Numbered from the stretch's first letter, positions 35,554 through 43,188 are shown. The stretch: 64,000 bases of DNA from Tepidanaerobacteraceae bacterium (GCA_024655905.1 JANLFP010000005.1:62001-126000); one strand, 5' to 3'. Notes: generated from the letters alone by a model not told the origin. A program made the numbers and translations.

Positions 35554-36888
35554 CTATCTGATAAATGCAAAGTAAAGCGCAAAGGTTATCGCAAGGACAT
35601 ACATCATCCAGTGAACCTTGTCGCCCCTTCCGGAAAGCAGCATCAATGCGGCGTAAGCCACGAATCCCACAGAAAGCCCCAGGGAGATGCTGAATGTAAG
35701 GGGCATGAGTATAGCGGTCAAAAATGCAGGAAACGCCTCATAGAAATCGTTGAATCTTATTTCATTAAGGCTGCTGGCCATGAAAATACCTACTATAATA
35801 AGTGCCGGAGCCGTAGCCTCTCCCGGAACCGCTAGAGCAATGGGAGAAAAAATTATGCTTGCAATGAACAGCAGCGAAACTACCACTGACGTAAGCCCCG
35901 TCCTGCCTCCCACGCTCACTCCAGCTGCGCTTTCCACATATGTGGTGGTATTGCTGGTGCCTAGCAGGGAACCGATAACCGTACCCAGCGAATCGGCGAA
36001 CAGCGCCTTGTTTCCCCTCTTCAAATTGCCATTTTCATCTATCATGCCGGTACGGCTGGCCACACCGACAAAAGTGCCTATGGTGTCAAAAAGGTCTGCA
36101 AAAAACAGCGAAAATATGACGGGGTACATTGAGAACTTGAGCGCACCCATAATATCGAGCTTGAAAAGCCCCGGCGCCATGCTTGGCGGAGCGGATACTA
36201 CCGATGCCGGCAGTTTTGTTACGCCCATGGGGATTCCTATGATGGTAGTAATTATGATTCCGAGCAGAATTCCACCTTTTACTCCCCGGGCCACCAAAAC
36301 CGCCATGATTACGAGACCGATGGTCGCCAGCAGAGTTTTTGGATCATTAAAATTGCCCAAATCAACAAAAGTTGAGGGATTGCTGACAACTATTCCAGCG
36401 TTTTTAAATCCGATGAATGCTATAAAAAGGCCGATGCCGGCGCCTACCGCATGCTTCATCGGAAGGGGTATGGCTTTAATCAATAATTCCCGAAGTCCCG
36501 TCAGCGTCACCACAACAGCTATAATGCCCGAAAGAAATACCGCCCCCAGCGCCGTCTGCCATTCAAGGCCCATTTTGCCAACCATCACATAGGCGAAAAA
36601 GGCGTTGAGTCCCATGCCCGGAGCCAGTGCAAAGGGATAATTGGCATAAAGCCCCATGAAAAGCGTCGATAAAGCCGATGCCAGTGCGGTGGCCATGAAT
36701 ACGGCCCCCTGATCCAGATGAGCATCTTTAAGTACCAGCGGGTTTACCAGCAGGATATAAGCCATGGTGACAAATGTGGTTATTCCTGCCAGAACCTCAG
36801 TCCTTACGTTTGTGCCGTTTTCCGAAAGATTGAAAAGCCTTTCAAAAAAATTGCCGGAACCGCTTGAGATGGAAACTTCCTCCTTCAA
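35554..36888 (-). CDS. pbuG: Guanine/hypoxanthine permease (NCS2, AzgA/PbuG type)
   Basis: About 444 aa, some twelve to thirteen membrane spans. NCS2/AzgA blocks: TTFVTMAYILLVNPLVL, GMGLNAFFAYVMV, PMKHAVGAGIGLFIAFIGFKNAGI, DLFDTIGTFVGVASR and TTTYVESAAGVSVGGRTGLTS. The start is unclear. The frame is open to 36963, but that crosses the terminator and riboswitch. TTG at 36888 with GGGGG 9 nt upstream is my choice; the AAGGAGG inside the frame points to a rarer start near 36865. Controlled by the guanine riboswitch and probably by PurR. Confidence 0.93.
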   Translation of the reverse strand: MKEEVSISSGSGNFFERLFNLSENGTNVRTEVLAGITTFVTMAYILLVNPLVLKDAHLDQGAVFMATALASALSTLFMGLYANYPFALAPGMGLNAFFAYVMVGKMGLEWQTALGAVFLSGIIAVVVTLTGLRELLIKAIPLPMKHAVGAGIGLFIAFIGFKNAGIVVSNPSTFVDLGNFNDPKTLLATIGLVIMAVLVARGVKGGILLGIIITTIIGIPMGVTKLPASVVSAPPSMAPGLFKLDIMGALKFSMYPVIFSLFFADLFDTIGTFVGVASRTGMIDENGNLKRGNKALFADSLGTVIGSLLGTSNTTTYVESAAGVSVGGRTGLTSVVVSLLFIASIIFSPIALAVPGEATAPALIIVGIFMASSLNEIRFNDFYEAFPAFLTAILMPLTFSISLGLSVGFVAYAALMLLSGRGDKVHWMMYVLAITFALYFAFIR

Positions 36889-36931
36889 ATTGAAAAACCC
36901 CCTTTTTATTATTATTGTGCCACAAAATAAA

Positions 36932-36953
36932 CAAAAAATCCCCTCAGCGGGGA
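36932..36953 (-). terminator. Riboswitch expression-platform terminator
   Basis: Minus strand TCCCC-GCTGA-GGGGA stem followed by TTTTTTGT, 13 nt after the riboswitch P1 helix. Closing of P1 by guanine would leave this hairpin free to form and stop transcription. Confidence 0.85.
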
Positions 36954-36965
36954 CAGCACGCACCC

Positions 36966-37036
36966 CCCTGTAGCCTGTGGTGTTTTACGGACACCTGGTA
37001 GAGACTTCCGGGCCATATCCCCGGAATTATACAGGG
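36966..37036 (-). promoter_or_regulatory. Guanine (purine) riboswitch
   Basis: Minus-strand RNA: P1 CCCTGTA/TACAGGG, P2 CCGGG-GATATGG-CCCGG, the junction AAGTCTCTACC, and P3 GGTGT-CCGTAAA-ACACC. The loops L2 GATATGG and L3 CCGTAAA are the classical kissing pair. The base before the 3' P1 strand is C, the guanine/hypoxanthine-specific identity. It precedes the NCS2 permease gene. Confidence 0.95.
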
Positions 37037-37064
37037 CTGTAGCATTTGTTTAAATCACGAAATT

Positions 37065-37093
37065 ATATTACCAGATTAAAAAATGCCTGTCAA
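37065..37093 (-). promoter_or_regulatory. Sigma-A promoter of the purine permease
   Basis: TTGACA (37088-37093), 17-nt spacer, TAATAT (37065-37070) on the minus strand, about 30 nt ahead of the riboswitch. Confidence 0.85.
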
Positions 37094-37097
37094 TATA

Positions 37098-37139
37098 AAT
37101 GCGAACGATTTTTAGCATCCTGCTATTATCGTTCGCATT
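37098..37139 (-). promoter_or_regulatory. PurBox-like inverted repeat (candidate PurR operator)
   Basis: A perfect 12-bp inverted repeat AATGCGAACGAT (37098-37109 and 37128-37139) separated by 18 nt lies just upstream of the permease -35 box. With its left A it matches 11 of 13 positions of the Bacillus PurBox AWWWCCGAACWWT, and the head-to-head arrangement with about 17 nt between boxes is that of PurR sites. A nested TAGCA/TGCTA repeat lies between. It could also be read as the end of the carA message, but no T tract follows. Confidence 0.6.
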
Positions 37140-37173
37140 GCATTTCAAAATATGCTTTCGTCTATTTCACTTT

Positions 37174-38265
37174 CTATATTGCCCTTTCTTCCGCCTTTTT
37201 CCTGAACATCATAGCAAAAAATTCTTCAAATAGACTGCTGCTGTCTATCGGCCCCGGTGAGGCCTCCGGATGAAACTGCACGGAAAATGCAGGCAGAAAC
37301 CTGTGCCTGAGCCCTTCTACAGTGCCATCGTTCAAATTCTTATGTGTAACCACCAGGCCTAACCGCCGCAAGTCTTTCTCCCTTACCGCATACCCGTGAT
37401 TCTGCGAGGTCATTATAGTTTTTCCGGTTTCAACGTCCGCCACAGGATGATTGGCTCCTCTATGGCCAAATTTGAGTTTATACGTCTCCGCACCCAGAGC
37501 GAGCGCCAGCAGCTGATGACCGAGGCAAATGCCGAAGATAGGCACCCTGCCCAGCAGTTTTTTTACGGTAGCAACTATTTCCGGAACATCCGCCGGGTCC
37601 CCCGGCCCATTCGAAAGCAGTATGCCGTCCGGTTTTAGCGAAAAAATATATTTTGCATCCGAATAAGCCGGGACCACAATCACATCGGCGCCCAAAAAAC
37701 TCAGCCGCTTCAATATATCTTTCTTCACGCCGAAATCCATGACCACGACTCTCGGGCCCTGACCCGGCATCCTGTATGTGCGCTCCGTCGTCACCAGCCT
37801 TACAAGGCTTTCTCCCCTTTCCGGCGCATCCTGCGTTTTTTGCTCACAGGAACCGCGCATTCCGTCTTTTTGAATATATCCCTTCATTGTCCCGCAAGAT
37901 CTTATGCGTTTTGTAAGGCTCCTGGTGTCTATATCCGATATCCCCACCACTTTATGCTTCTTTAAAAAACCGTCCAGAAAAACAAAGCTTTTCCTGTTGC
38001 TGAAGTAATTCTCCCTCACGATCAATGCCTTTGCCCATATTCTGTCCGATTCCGAAAAAACCTGAGATATGCCGTAATTTCCAATCAAGGGATATGTGAG
38101 CACCACCATCTGACCCGCATAAGACGGATCGGTGAGTATTTCCTGATATCCGGTCATGCCGGTGTTAAAAACAACTTCCCCGGTTACGGCTTCTTCACAA
38201 TCCGCAGCCCCAAACAATTTGCCTTGGTATACGCTTCCATCCTCAAGAACAAGCCGACCGTTCAA
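37174..38265 (-). CDS. carA: Carbamoyl-phosphate synthase small subunit
   Basis: 363-aa glutaminase subunit for arginine/pyrimidine synthesis. The N-terminal domain has GEVVFNTGMTGYQEILTDPSY. The class I glutamine amidotransferase domain has LLSNGPGDP, the nucleophile in FGICLGHQLLALALG and a C-terminal VQFHPEASPGP. Gives ammonia to CarB. No carB follows; the next gene downstream is the purine permease with its own promoter. GGGAGG precedes the start. Confidence 0.95.
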   Translation of the reverse strand: MNGRLVLEDGSVYQGKLFGAADCEEAVTGEVVFNTGMTGYQEILTDPSYAGQMVVLTYPLIGNYGISQVFSESDRIWAKALIVRENYFSNRKSFVFLDGFLKKHKVVGISDIDTRSLTKRIRSCGTMKGYIQKDGMRGSCEQKTQDAPERGESLVRLVTTERTYRMPGQGPRVVVMDFGVKKDILKRLSFLGADVIVVPAYSDAKYIFSLKPDGILLSNGPGDPADVPEIVATVKKLLGRVPIFGICLGHQLLALALGAETYKLKFGHRGANHPVADVETGKTIMTSQNHGYAVREKDLRRLGLVVTHKNLNDGTVEGLRHRFLPAFSVQFHPEASPGPIDSSSLFEEFFAMMFRKKAEERAI

Positions 38266-38294
38266 AATAAAACCTCCCGAAAATATTATCTATA

Positions 38295-38323
38295 ATTATA
38301 CTATATTTTGCATATTTATTCAA
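38295..38323 (-). promoter_or_regulatory. Promoter of carA
   Basis: TTGAAT (38318-38323), 17-nt spacer, TATAAT (38295-38300) on the minus strand, giving a leader of about 22 nt. Confidence 0.7.
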
Positions 38324-38475
38324 TACAGTTAGAGCATTTTAAATCATTTTTAAAGAATAATCTTATAGCCAAGGAGCGCATATTTTTATGAAAAGGCGGA
38401 ATTGTTTAATTTATTGTACGCCTTCTGCCGTTTTCCGCAATATGGCTGATTATTATTTTTTGCATTAAACTGGTT

Positions 38476-38541
38476 TCATGCTGCTGCAGTTGCCTTCGCT
38501 GCAATATGTGCTGCCTGCGGCGATGCACAAGTCGCTTGCAT
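38476..38541 (-). CDS. Possible 21-aa alanine-rich peptide upstream of carA
   Basis: ATG at 38541 with GGAGG 5 nt upstream, followed by 21 codons rich in alanine (begins MQATCASPQAAHIAAK), stop TGA. A second small frame follows. Nothing known matches. The remainder of 38324-38654 shows no convincing gene on either strand. Confidence 0.2.
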   Translation of the reverse strand: MQATCASPQAAHIAAKATAAA

Positions 38542-38654
38542 GAAAACCTCCGGTCATCCAATGCAGATGCTGAACTTTTGCGATTTTCAAGCGGGTGATT
38601 CAACTCATCAGCTTCATTATTTTTGTCATTAGCATTCCACAATTGGACAGTCTG

Positions 38655-38867
38655 TTGCATATTGTCTGTATCTGGTATAATAGATCAGGGGAAGCCCCTG
38701 GTCTTCTGGGTGTAGACATTAAAGGACACATCTATTTTCGCGGGGTGCAGATGCTAGGGAACGCACCTCCTCTTTCGGGCATGCCTCTGTGCTGCTGAAT
38801 GAGCGCGCCCAATAACGCTGCGGGATTCGGCGGAGTGTCTCCAATATAGATTGCAAGGTGATGGAAT
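38655..38867 (+). promoter_or_regulatory. Promoter and structured leader of the YlqG-like gene
   Basis: Extended -10 TGGTATAAT ends at 38681 with a poor -35 (TTGCAT, 38655-38660). Just after it GATCAGGGG-AAG-CCCCTGGTC (38683-38703) can form a 9-bp hairpin. The next 160 nt contain further GC-rich pairings, for example GGGTGC/GCACC near 38745-38768 and GGGC/GCCC around 38780-38813. The leader is unusually long and structured for this genome. I could not match it to GEMM, 6S or SRP RNA. Confidence 0.4.
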
Positions 38868-39716
38868 ATGCAGGTGAATTTGCCATATTCGGTGCTCCTG
38901 CAAAACAACCTGTTGCAGGGCGAAGTTTTAACTGCCACGGTGCTGCAGAATGTCGACGGCGGTTATATTATCGATATAAACGGCCTTGAAATCTTTGCGC
39001 AATCGGACCTGAACCTTGAGCCGGGAAATCTTTTGAGACTTAAGGTGATCGAATCCACTCCTTCACGGTTGATATTAAAGGTCACAAATACCGACGGCCG
39101 GGCAAAAAGTATTCAGGATGAGCAGACTGCCCTTTCAAAACCGATTTCCTCCGTCGAAATCAGGGCAGCGTTCAAGCTTCTGTCAAAATTGAATCTTCCC
39201 GCAACCGAAGAAAGGCTTTCAATAGTATCCGATTTGCTATCCGGCATTGCAAATAAAGATGAAAGTCCCGACTCCACTCAGAATACATCCGACACTTCAA
39301 GAAACCTCGCTATTAGGGCTCTTAATCTGATATATAAAGAAGCAAGTTCCGATAATATATATTATTTTGCTCTTTCCCTTCCGGAATATAAGACAGTTTA
39401 TTTCAGAGTATCCGACGGTTCTAAAGCCAATGGCGGCAAGCCATTGTTCCGTTTAAGCTTCATAGTTGAAACTGGGCCTCTCGGACCGGTCCTTGCCGAA
39501 ATCTACCATACCGGGGGTTCCACATATGCATCGCTTACCTTTGAAAAAAGAAAGGATATGGAAACCGCCCGAAAGTCTTTAGCCAAACTTGGCCCAGAAG
39601 CCAGCAGTCTGTTAAAATCATTGAAAATGCAGGTGGGGAAAGTTTCGAAGCGGGACTTCTTTTTAAAGGACCTCGATTCCTCCGGATTTTCGCCGGGCAT
39701 AAACCTGAGGATATGA
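38868..39716 (+). CDS. YlqG/FliK-like hypothetical protein
   Basis: 282 aa. N-terminus MQVNLPYSVLLQNNLLQGEVLTATVLQ with an OB-like segment (GNLLRLKVIESTPSRLILKVT), an acidic Ser/Thr linker near 125-145, and a C-terminal region resembling the FliK hook-length domain (PLGPVLAEIY, FEKRKDMETARKSL). Followed after 30 nt by the FlhB-like gene; B. subtilis has the same pair as ylqG-ylqH. No flagellar genes are near. Function unknown; FliK likeness is inference. Confidence 0.6.
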   Translation: MQVNLPYSVLLQNNLLQGEVLTATVLQNVDGGYIIDINGLEIFAQSDLNLEPGNLLRLKVIESTPSRLILKVTNTDGRAKSIQDEQTALSKPISSVEIRAAFKLLSKLNLPATEERLSIVSDLLSGIANKDESPDSTQNTSDTSRNLAIRALNLIYKEASSDNIYYFALSLPEYKTVYFRVSDGSKANGGKPLFRLSFIVETGPLGPVLAEIYHTGGSTYASLTFEKRKDMETARKSLAKLGPEASSLLKSLKMQVGKVSKRDFFLKDLDSSGFSPGINLRI

Positions 39717-39746
39717 CCGGATATTTTTTCGGGGAGATGATATCTT

Positions 39747-40031
39747 ATGAAGTATGGCAACATTGATCTGGAAGGAGAGATAAAAAAAGCCGCGGCCCTC
39801 AAATACGAAGCGGGAAAAGATGCCGCTCCCAAAGTGATGGCTGCGGGCGGGGGGAAAATTGCCCAGAAAATGCTTGAAATCGCGCAGGAGCATAATATAC
39901 CCGTTTACCGGGATCCGGTGCTGGCTGATGCCCTGGTGAGGCTTGACGCAGGGCAGGAAATCCCGCCGGAGCTTTATAAAGCCGCAGCAGAAATCCTGGC
40001 TTTTATATACAGCCTGAAGGCAGAGGATTGA
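39747..40031 (+). CDS. EscU/FlhB C-terminal-domain-like protein (YlqH type)
   Basis: 94 aa corresponding only to the cytoplasmic C-terminal domain of FlhB/EscU/YscU, without the membrane part. Typical are AALKYEAGKDAAPKVMAAGGG, EHNIPVYRDPVLADALVRLD and IPPELYKAAAEILAFIY. The cleavage motif NPTH is not present. YlqH-like stand-alone proteins are thought to interact with the flagellar export gate. Confidence 0.85.
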   Translation: MKYGNIDLEGEIKKAAALKYEAGKDAAPKVMAAGGGKIAQKMLEIAQEHNIPVYRDPVLADALVRLDAGQEIPPELYKAAAEILAFIYSLKAED

Positions 40032-40033
40032 AA

Positions 40034-40390
40034 TTATTCCACCATTACCTCCACATGGACTCCTTCTTCTTCATCGGTTACATCCACTATCCTGCCTTGT
40101 TCGCCGCTCTTTACGGCCTCCATTATTTCATCCATGTTTATGTCTTTAACATGCTCCTTGGGGATGAATTTCAGGCCGAATTTCACGAGGCCGTAAGGGA
40201 TATTCACATTGACTTTCTGCCTGTTCGTCTTGAGATCGTATACTCTGACCCTGACCCATTTTACATTGGTTCCGGAAGCGCCGACCTCCACCGGTTTTTG
40301 GTCCAGAGCGGCAAGAAGCTCAGCTCCCTCCTGGGCTGAAATCTTGCCCGATTCTATCATCTTCAAAATGCTCATTTTTTCCTCATCCAC
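40034..40390 (-). CDS. SHOCT-like/YvlB-type domain protein
   Basis: 118 aa from a GTG with GGAGG 7 nt upstream. The N-terminal helix pair KMSILKMIESGKISAQEGAELLAAL is the SHOCT-like motif, and the rest is a small beta-rich domain (WVRVRVYDLKTNRQKVNVNIPYGLV). It follows a DUF2089 gene by 130 nt in the same direction. The DUF2089 protein carries a similar helix pair at its C-terminus, so the two probably interact. Likely regulatory. Confidence 0.75.
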   Translation of the reverse strand: MDEEKMSILKMIESGKISAQEGAELLAALDQKPVEVGASGTNVKWVRVRVYDLKTNRQKVNVNIPYGLVKFGLKFIPKEHVKDINMDEIMEAVKSGEQGRIVDVTDEEEGVHVEVMVE

Positions 40391-40519
40391 GATGATTCCT
40401 CCTTTTTAATTTAGATTTCAATAATGCAAAACTCATTGCCAAAGAAAATGAAAATGTTTTCTTTATATTTTCGGTATAGCCCGTGAGTATTTGATTTCCT
40501 AAGATCATGTTTTCAAACA

Positions 40520-40891
40520 TTACCTGCCTTTCAAAAGCTTTAAGGCTTCCTGTGGTGAAATCTCTCCTTTTTCCAGCTTTTCGAGTATTTCCTTCCTGTT
40601 TGCCCCACTTTCCTCGACAACCTCTTCAGCCTTATATCCCAGGGCCATAATGACATTCTCCAGTCTGCTCCTTATGGTGGGATAGGATATACCCAGCTCC
40701 TTTTCCATTTCCTTCAGATTTCCCCTGCATTTGATGAAAATTTCTATAAAGGATCTCTGCTCCCTGCTCAGGTAGCAGAATTTGCACATCACAAATTCGC
40801 CTTCCATGCCCGTGCCGCATTTAGGACAGCTTAACCTCGTCACGACAAATTTTTCATTACATACCGGGCATCTGCCTATGATCTCATTCAA
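40520..40891 (-). CDS. DUF2089 family zinc-ribbon/HTH protein
   Basis: 123 aa. N-terminal zinc ribbons CPVCNEKF, CPKCGTGM and CKFCYLS, a sigma-70-region-4-like or HTH segment (LSREQRSFIEIFIKCRGNLKEMEKELGISYPTIRSRLE) and a C-terminal SHOCT-like helix pair (EKLEKGEISPQEALKLLKG). Probable DNA-binding regulator that controls itself and the SHOCT partner downstream. The 310 nt upstream to the Fur promoter are very AT-rich and empty. Confidence 0.82.
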   Translation of the reverse strand: MNEIIGRCPVCNEKFVVTRLSCPKCGTGMEGEFVMCKFCYLSREQRSFIEIFIKCRGNLKEMEKELGISYPTIRSRLENVIMALGYKAEEVVEESGANRKEILEKLEKGEISPQEALKLLKGR

Positions 40892-41134
40892 GCCATCACC
40901 TCCCTGCAGGCGGGATTATTAAACCATGGTTTAATATTATTGATATTATTATACCATATATATTTATTTTATCAATATCTATTTTAATATTTTTTATATA
41001 TTCATCTAATCATTTTATATAAATCTTTTAAGCTTTTAAAAGCATAATTCTTTCCCTTATTTTACCAGTCATGTATAAGAAAGTGAACTTTTTCCTTAAA
41101 TTGTTAAATTTTAATTAAGATTTGAGAATTCCTC

Positions 41135-41190
41135 TTGAATGAAAATCATTCTCATGTTATAATAAATTCGCGAAATGAAAATAATTCTCA
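41135..41190 (+). promoter_or_regulatory. Fur-box promoter (two Fur boxes)
   Basis: TTGAAT (41135-41140), 17-nt spacer, TATAAT (41158-41163). TGAAAATCATTCTCA (41140-41154) fills the spacer and TGAAAATAATTCTCA (41176-41190) sits about 10 nt past the start point. Each matches the 7-1-7 Fur consensus TGATAATNATTATCA in 13 of 15 positions. This is the classic layout of an iron-repressed promoter. Confidence 0.85.
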
Positions 41191-41205
41191 TCGGAGGTAA
41201 TCATC

Positions 41206-41304
41206 ATGTTAAAAAAATATTTCTTTGAAGGCAAAGTTGCCAGAGAAAAAATCGAAAAGGCAAAAAAAGATGCCGAAAAAATTTTATCCACCGTATGGAG
41301 CTAG
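41206..41304 (+). CDS. Fur-regulated 32-aa basic peptide
   Basis: Short frame with GGAGG 8 nt before the ATG, directly behind two Fur boxes and followed by a terminator, so it is an independent iron-repressed monocistron. The peptide begins MLKKYFFEGKVAREKIEK and ends in LSTVWS. It has eight Lys and one Arg against five acidic residues and would form a charged amphipathic helix. No family recognised. By analogy it recalls the small Fur-regulated basic proteins FbpA-C of Bacillus, but there is no clear sequence match. Confidence 0.75.
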   Translation: MLKKYFFEGKVAREKIEKAKKDAEKILSTVWS

Positions 41305-41345
41305 GATGCCTGATAGTTTCCGCACATATGCCATACTAAAATAGA

Positions 41346-41376
41346 TCAGGGCCCAGAAGGGCCCCTTTATTTTTGC
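41346..41376 (+). terminator. Terminator of the Fur-regulated peptide gene
   Basis: GGGCCC-AGAA-GGGCCC stem followed by CTTTATTTTTGC on the plus strand. Confidence 0.85.
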
Positions 41377-41475
41377 TATATTTTGCGCTTAATTAATGCA
41401 GGAAATCCGTTCGCTATCAACATTAGAAAAAAAAACACAGAGCCTTTAAATCGGCTCTGTGCCTTGCTTTCGATA

Positions 41476-41550
41476 TGGTGGGCGCGGCAGGTTTCGAACC
41501 TGCGACCTCTTGAATGTGAGTCAAGCGCTCTCCCGCTGAGCTACGTGCCC
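41476..41550 (-). tRNA. tRNA-Val (CAC)
   Basis: Full cloverleaf on the minus strand: acceptor GGGCACG/CGCGCCC (one A-C mismatch at the fifth pair), D arm GCTC, anticodon stem CTTGA/TCAAG with loop CTCACAT (anticodon CAC, reads GUG), T arm GCAGG-TTTCGAA-CCTGC, encoded CCA. Confidence 0.95.
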
Positions 41551-41555
41551 ATATT

Positions 41556-41631
41556 TGGTGGACGTGAGGGGATTCGAACCCCTGACCCTCTGATTGCGAA
41601 CCAGATGCTCTCCCAGCTGAGCCACACGCCC
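41556..41631 (-). tRNA. tRNA-Ala (CGC)
   Basis: Cloverleaf on the minus strand: acceptor GGGCGTG/CACGTCC with the G3-U70 pair that defines alanine tRNA, anticodon loop TTCGCAA (anticodon CGC), T arm AGGGG-TTCGAAT-CCCCT, encoded CCA. It is 5 nt from tRNA-Val. Confidence 0.95.
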
Positions 41632-41825
41632 ACGGTTTTCCCGTGACGTAAAATAATTATAATATAAAATCTCGGAAAATGCAAGGTCTTGATGACGATT
41701 TCACAATTTTTATGCGATGGGAGCACGAAATCTTAATACTGCTTGTTCTGAAAGGCATAGGGCTCATGTGGCGCAGCGCGGCTGCCTCCGTTCCTATGAT
41801 CGCACCATCACTCCGCAATTGAAAT

Positions 41826-42350
41826 CTATTTCATCGGACCTATTCGGTCGAGCGGCCAGATCCTGTAAGTGGCTTTGCCAACAATGAGTTTCCTGGGAAC
41901 AAATTTATTCACCCAGAAACGGCTGTCCTTGGAATTGTTTCGGTTATCGCCCATCATAAAATAATAACCTTCGGGAACCCTATAAGGACCAAAGTTGCCC
42001 ACCATGGGCTCTTTAAGATATGGTTCCTGCACAGCAACATTATTCCTGTACAGCACTCCGTTTTTTATCTCGATTACATCGCCGCCAACGCCGATCAGTC
42101 GCTTTACAAAGGTTTGGCTGGGGTCATCGGGATATTTAAAAACCACTATATCCCCGCGCTTTAAAGGTTCAAACCTGTAAATAAATTTGTTTACAAGGAT
42201 TCTATCGCCTATTTCAATGGTGTGTATCATGGAGCCCGTGGGAACCATCATGGGCTCAAAAATATAACCCCTTATGGCCAGTGCTAACACAAGGGCAAAT
42301 GCGATGGCCTTTATCCATTCCAGAACCTCGTTTTTAAAATCCTTTTCCAT
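41826..42350 (-). CDS. lepB: Signal peptidase I
   Basis: 174-aa type I leader peptidase with one N-terminal membrane span. The catalytic Ser is in VPTGSMIHTI and the catalytic Lys in FVKRLIGVGGD; the GDNRNNSKDSRFW motif is near the C-terminus. Cleaves secreted proteins outside the membrane. Gram-positive SipS-like length. The start ATG is in METKDFK-like context (MEKDFKNEVLEW). Confidence 0.95.
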   Translation of the reverse strand: MEKDFKNEVLEWIKAIAFALVLALAIRGYIFEPMMVPTGSMIHTIEIGDRILVNKFIYRFEPLKRGDIVVFKYPDDPSQTFVKRLIGVGGDVIEIKNGVLYRNNVAVQEPYLKEPMVGNFGPYRVPEGYYFMMGDNRNNSKDSRFWVNKFVPRKLIVGKATYRIWPLDRIGPMK

Positions 42351-42426
42351 TTTATCCTTTCACCTGCAGTCAAGATTGCTTATTTATTATAACATAAAAA
42401 TAGTATAACAGGCTAGAAAAACCAAA

Positions 42427-43188
42427 TCAACTATTTTTGAAATAATCTTCCACAGCATAAAGAATATACTGGCTTAATTTTTGTTGAAAAACTTCGCTTG
42501 TCAGCAGTTGCCTGTCCGATGGGTTTGTGATGAACCCGAGTTCTGCAATTACTCCCGGGACATCGGTGTTGCAAAGCAAAAACAGAGTTGAATTGGGCAG
42601 CGATTTTCTCTGCCTTATTTCCTGACCCGAAGATTCATATGCTTCCTCAAGCCTTTTCTGAATAAAATCTGCCAATCTTCGGCTCTCCTCGTTCCTCCTA
42701 TAATAAAAAACCATGGGGCCGCGGGTATTTGCTGAGCTTTTTTCTGCATTTACATGCAAGCTGATAAATATATCCGGCTGAGATCGGTTTATGATATCTG
42801 CTCTGGCTATTAAATCCCGCTTGTGCCTGTATTCGCTCTTGTTGTTGAGCCTGTCAAGCGCCACATCCTGCATCCTGGTCATTATGACATTTGCTCCCCT
42901 TTTCTCCATGAAACTCTTGAGCTTCAGAGCCACCTGGAGGTTAATGTTTTTCTCCAGCGTCCCATCCCTGTGATATGTGCCTCCGTCAATACCCCCGTGC
43001 CCCGCATCTATGACTATGGTTCTTCCGGATAAAGGCAGCCAGTATCTGAATGCCTGAATGGCAGGATTTTTCCCAATCAGCATACTGTAGACTATTACTG
43101 CAGCAAGTAAAACAGACAGCACAATCATGCGCCCGCAAACATTATAATCAAAAATATCATTCTTGTTTTGCACGCAAAAGTTTTTCAT
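42427..43188 (-). CDS. cwlD: N-acetylmuramoyl-L-alanine amidase (CwlD-like)
   Basis: 253 aa. N-terminal membrane anchor (MIVLSVLLAAVIVYSML) and an amidase_3 domain with zinc ligands in VIDAGHGGIDGG and ISLHVNA, and the catalytic-end motif GVIAELGFITNPSDR. Size and the single anchor match CwlD, which makes muramic lactam in the spore cortex, so the organism probably sporulates. Other amidases of the family cannot be ruled out. Confidence 0.85.
   Translation of the reverse strand: MKNFCVQNKNDIFDYNVCGRMIVLSVLLAAVIVYSMLIGKNPAIQAFRYWLPLSGRTIVIDAGHGGIDGGTYHRDGTLEKNINLQVALKLKSFMEKRGANVIMTRMQDVALDRLNNKSEYRHKRDLIARADIINRSQPDIFISLHVNAEKSSANTRGPMVFYYRRNEESRRLADFIQKRLEEAYESSGQEIRQRKSLPNSTLFLLCNTDVPGVIAELGFITNPSDRQLLTSEVFQQKLSQYILYAVEDYFKNS

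Noticed and set aside
37098-37139. Inverted repeat read as the carA terminator
   Set aside because: It is a perfect 12-bp repeat but has no T tract after it on the minus strand; its match to PurBoxes and place next to the permease -35 box fit an operator better.
38683-38867. 6S, SRP or c-di-GMP (GEMM) RNA before the YlqG-like gene
   Set aside because: None of the fixed sequence motifs of these RNAs could be found; left as an unassigned leader.
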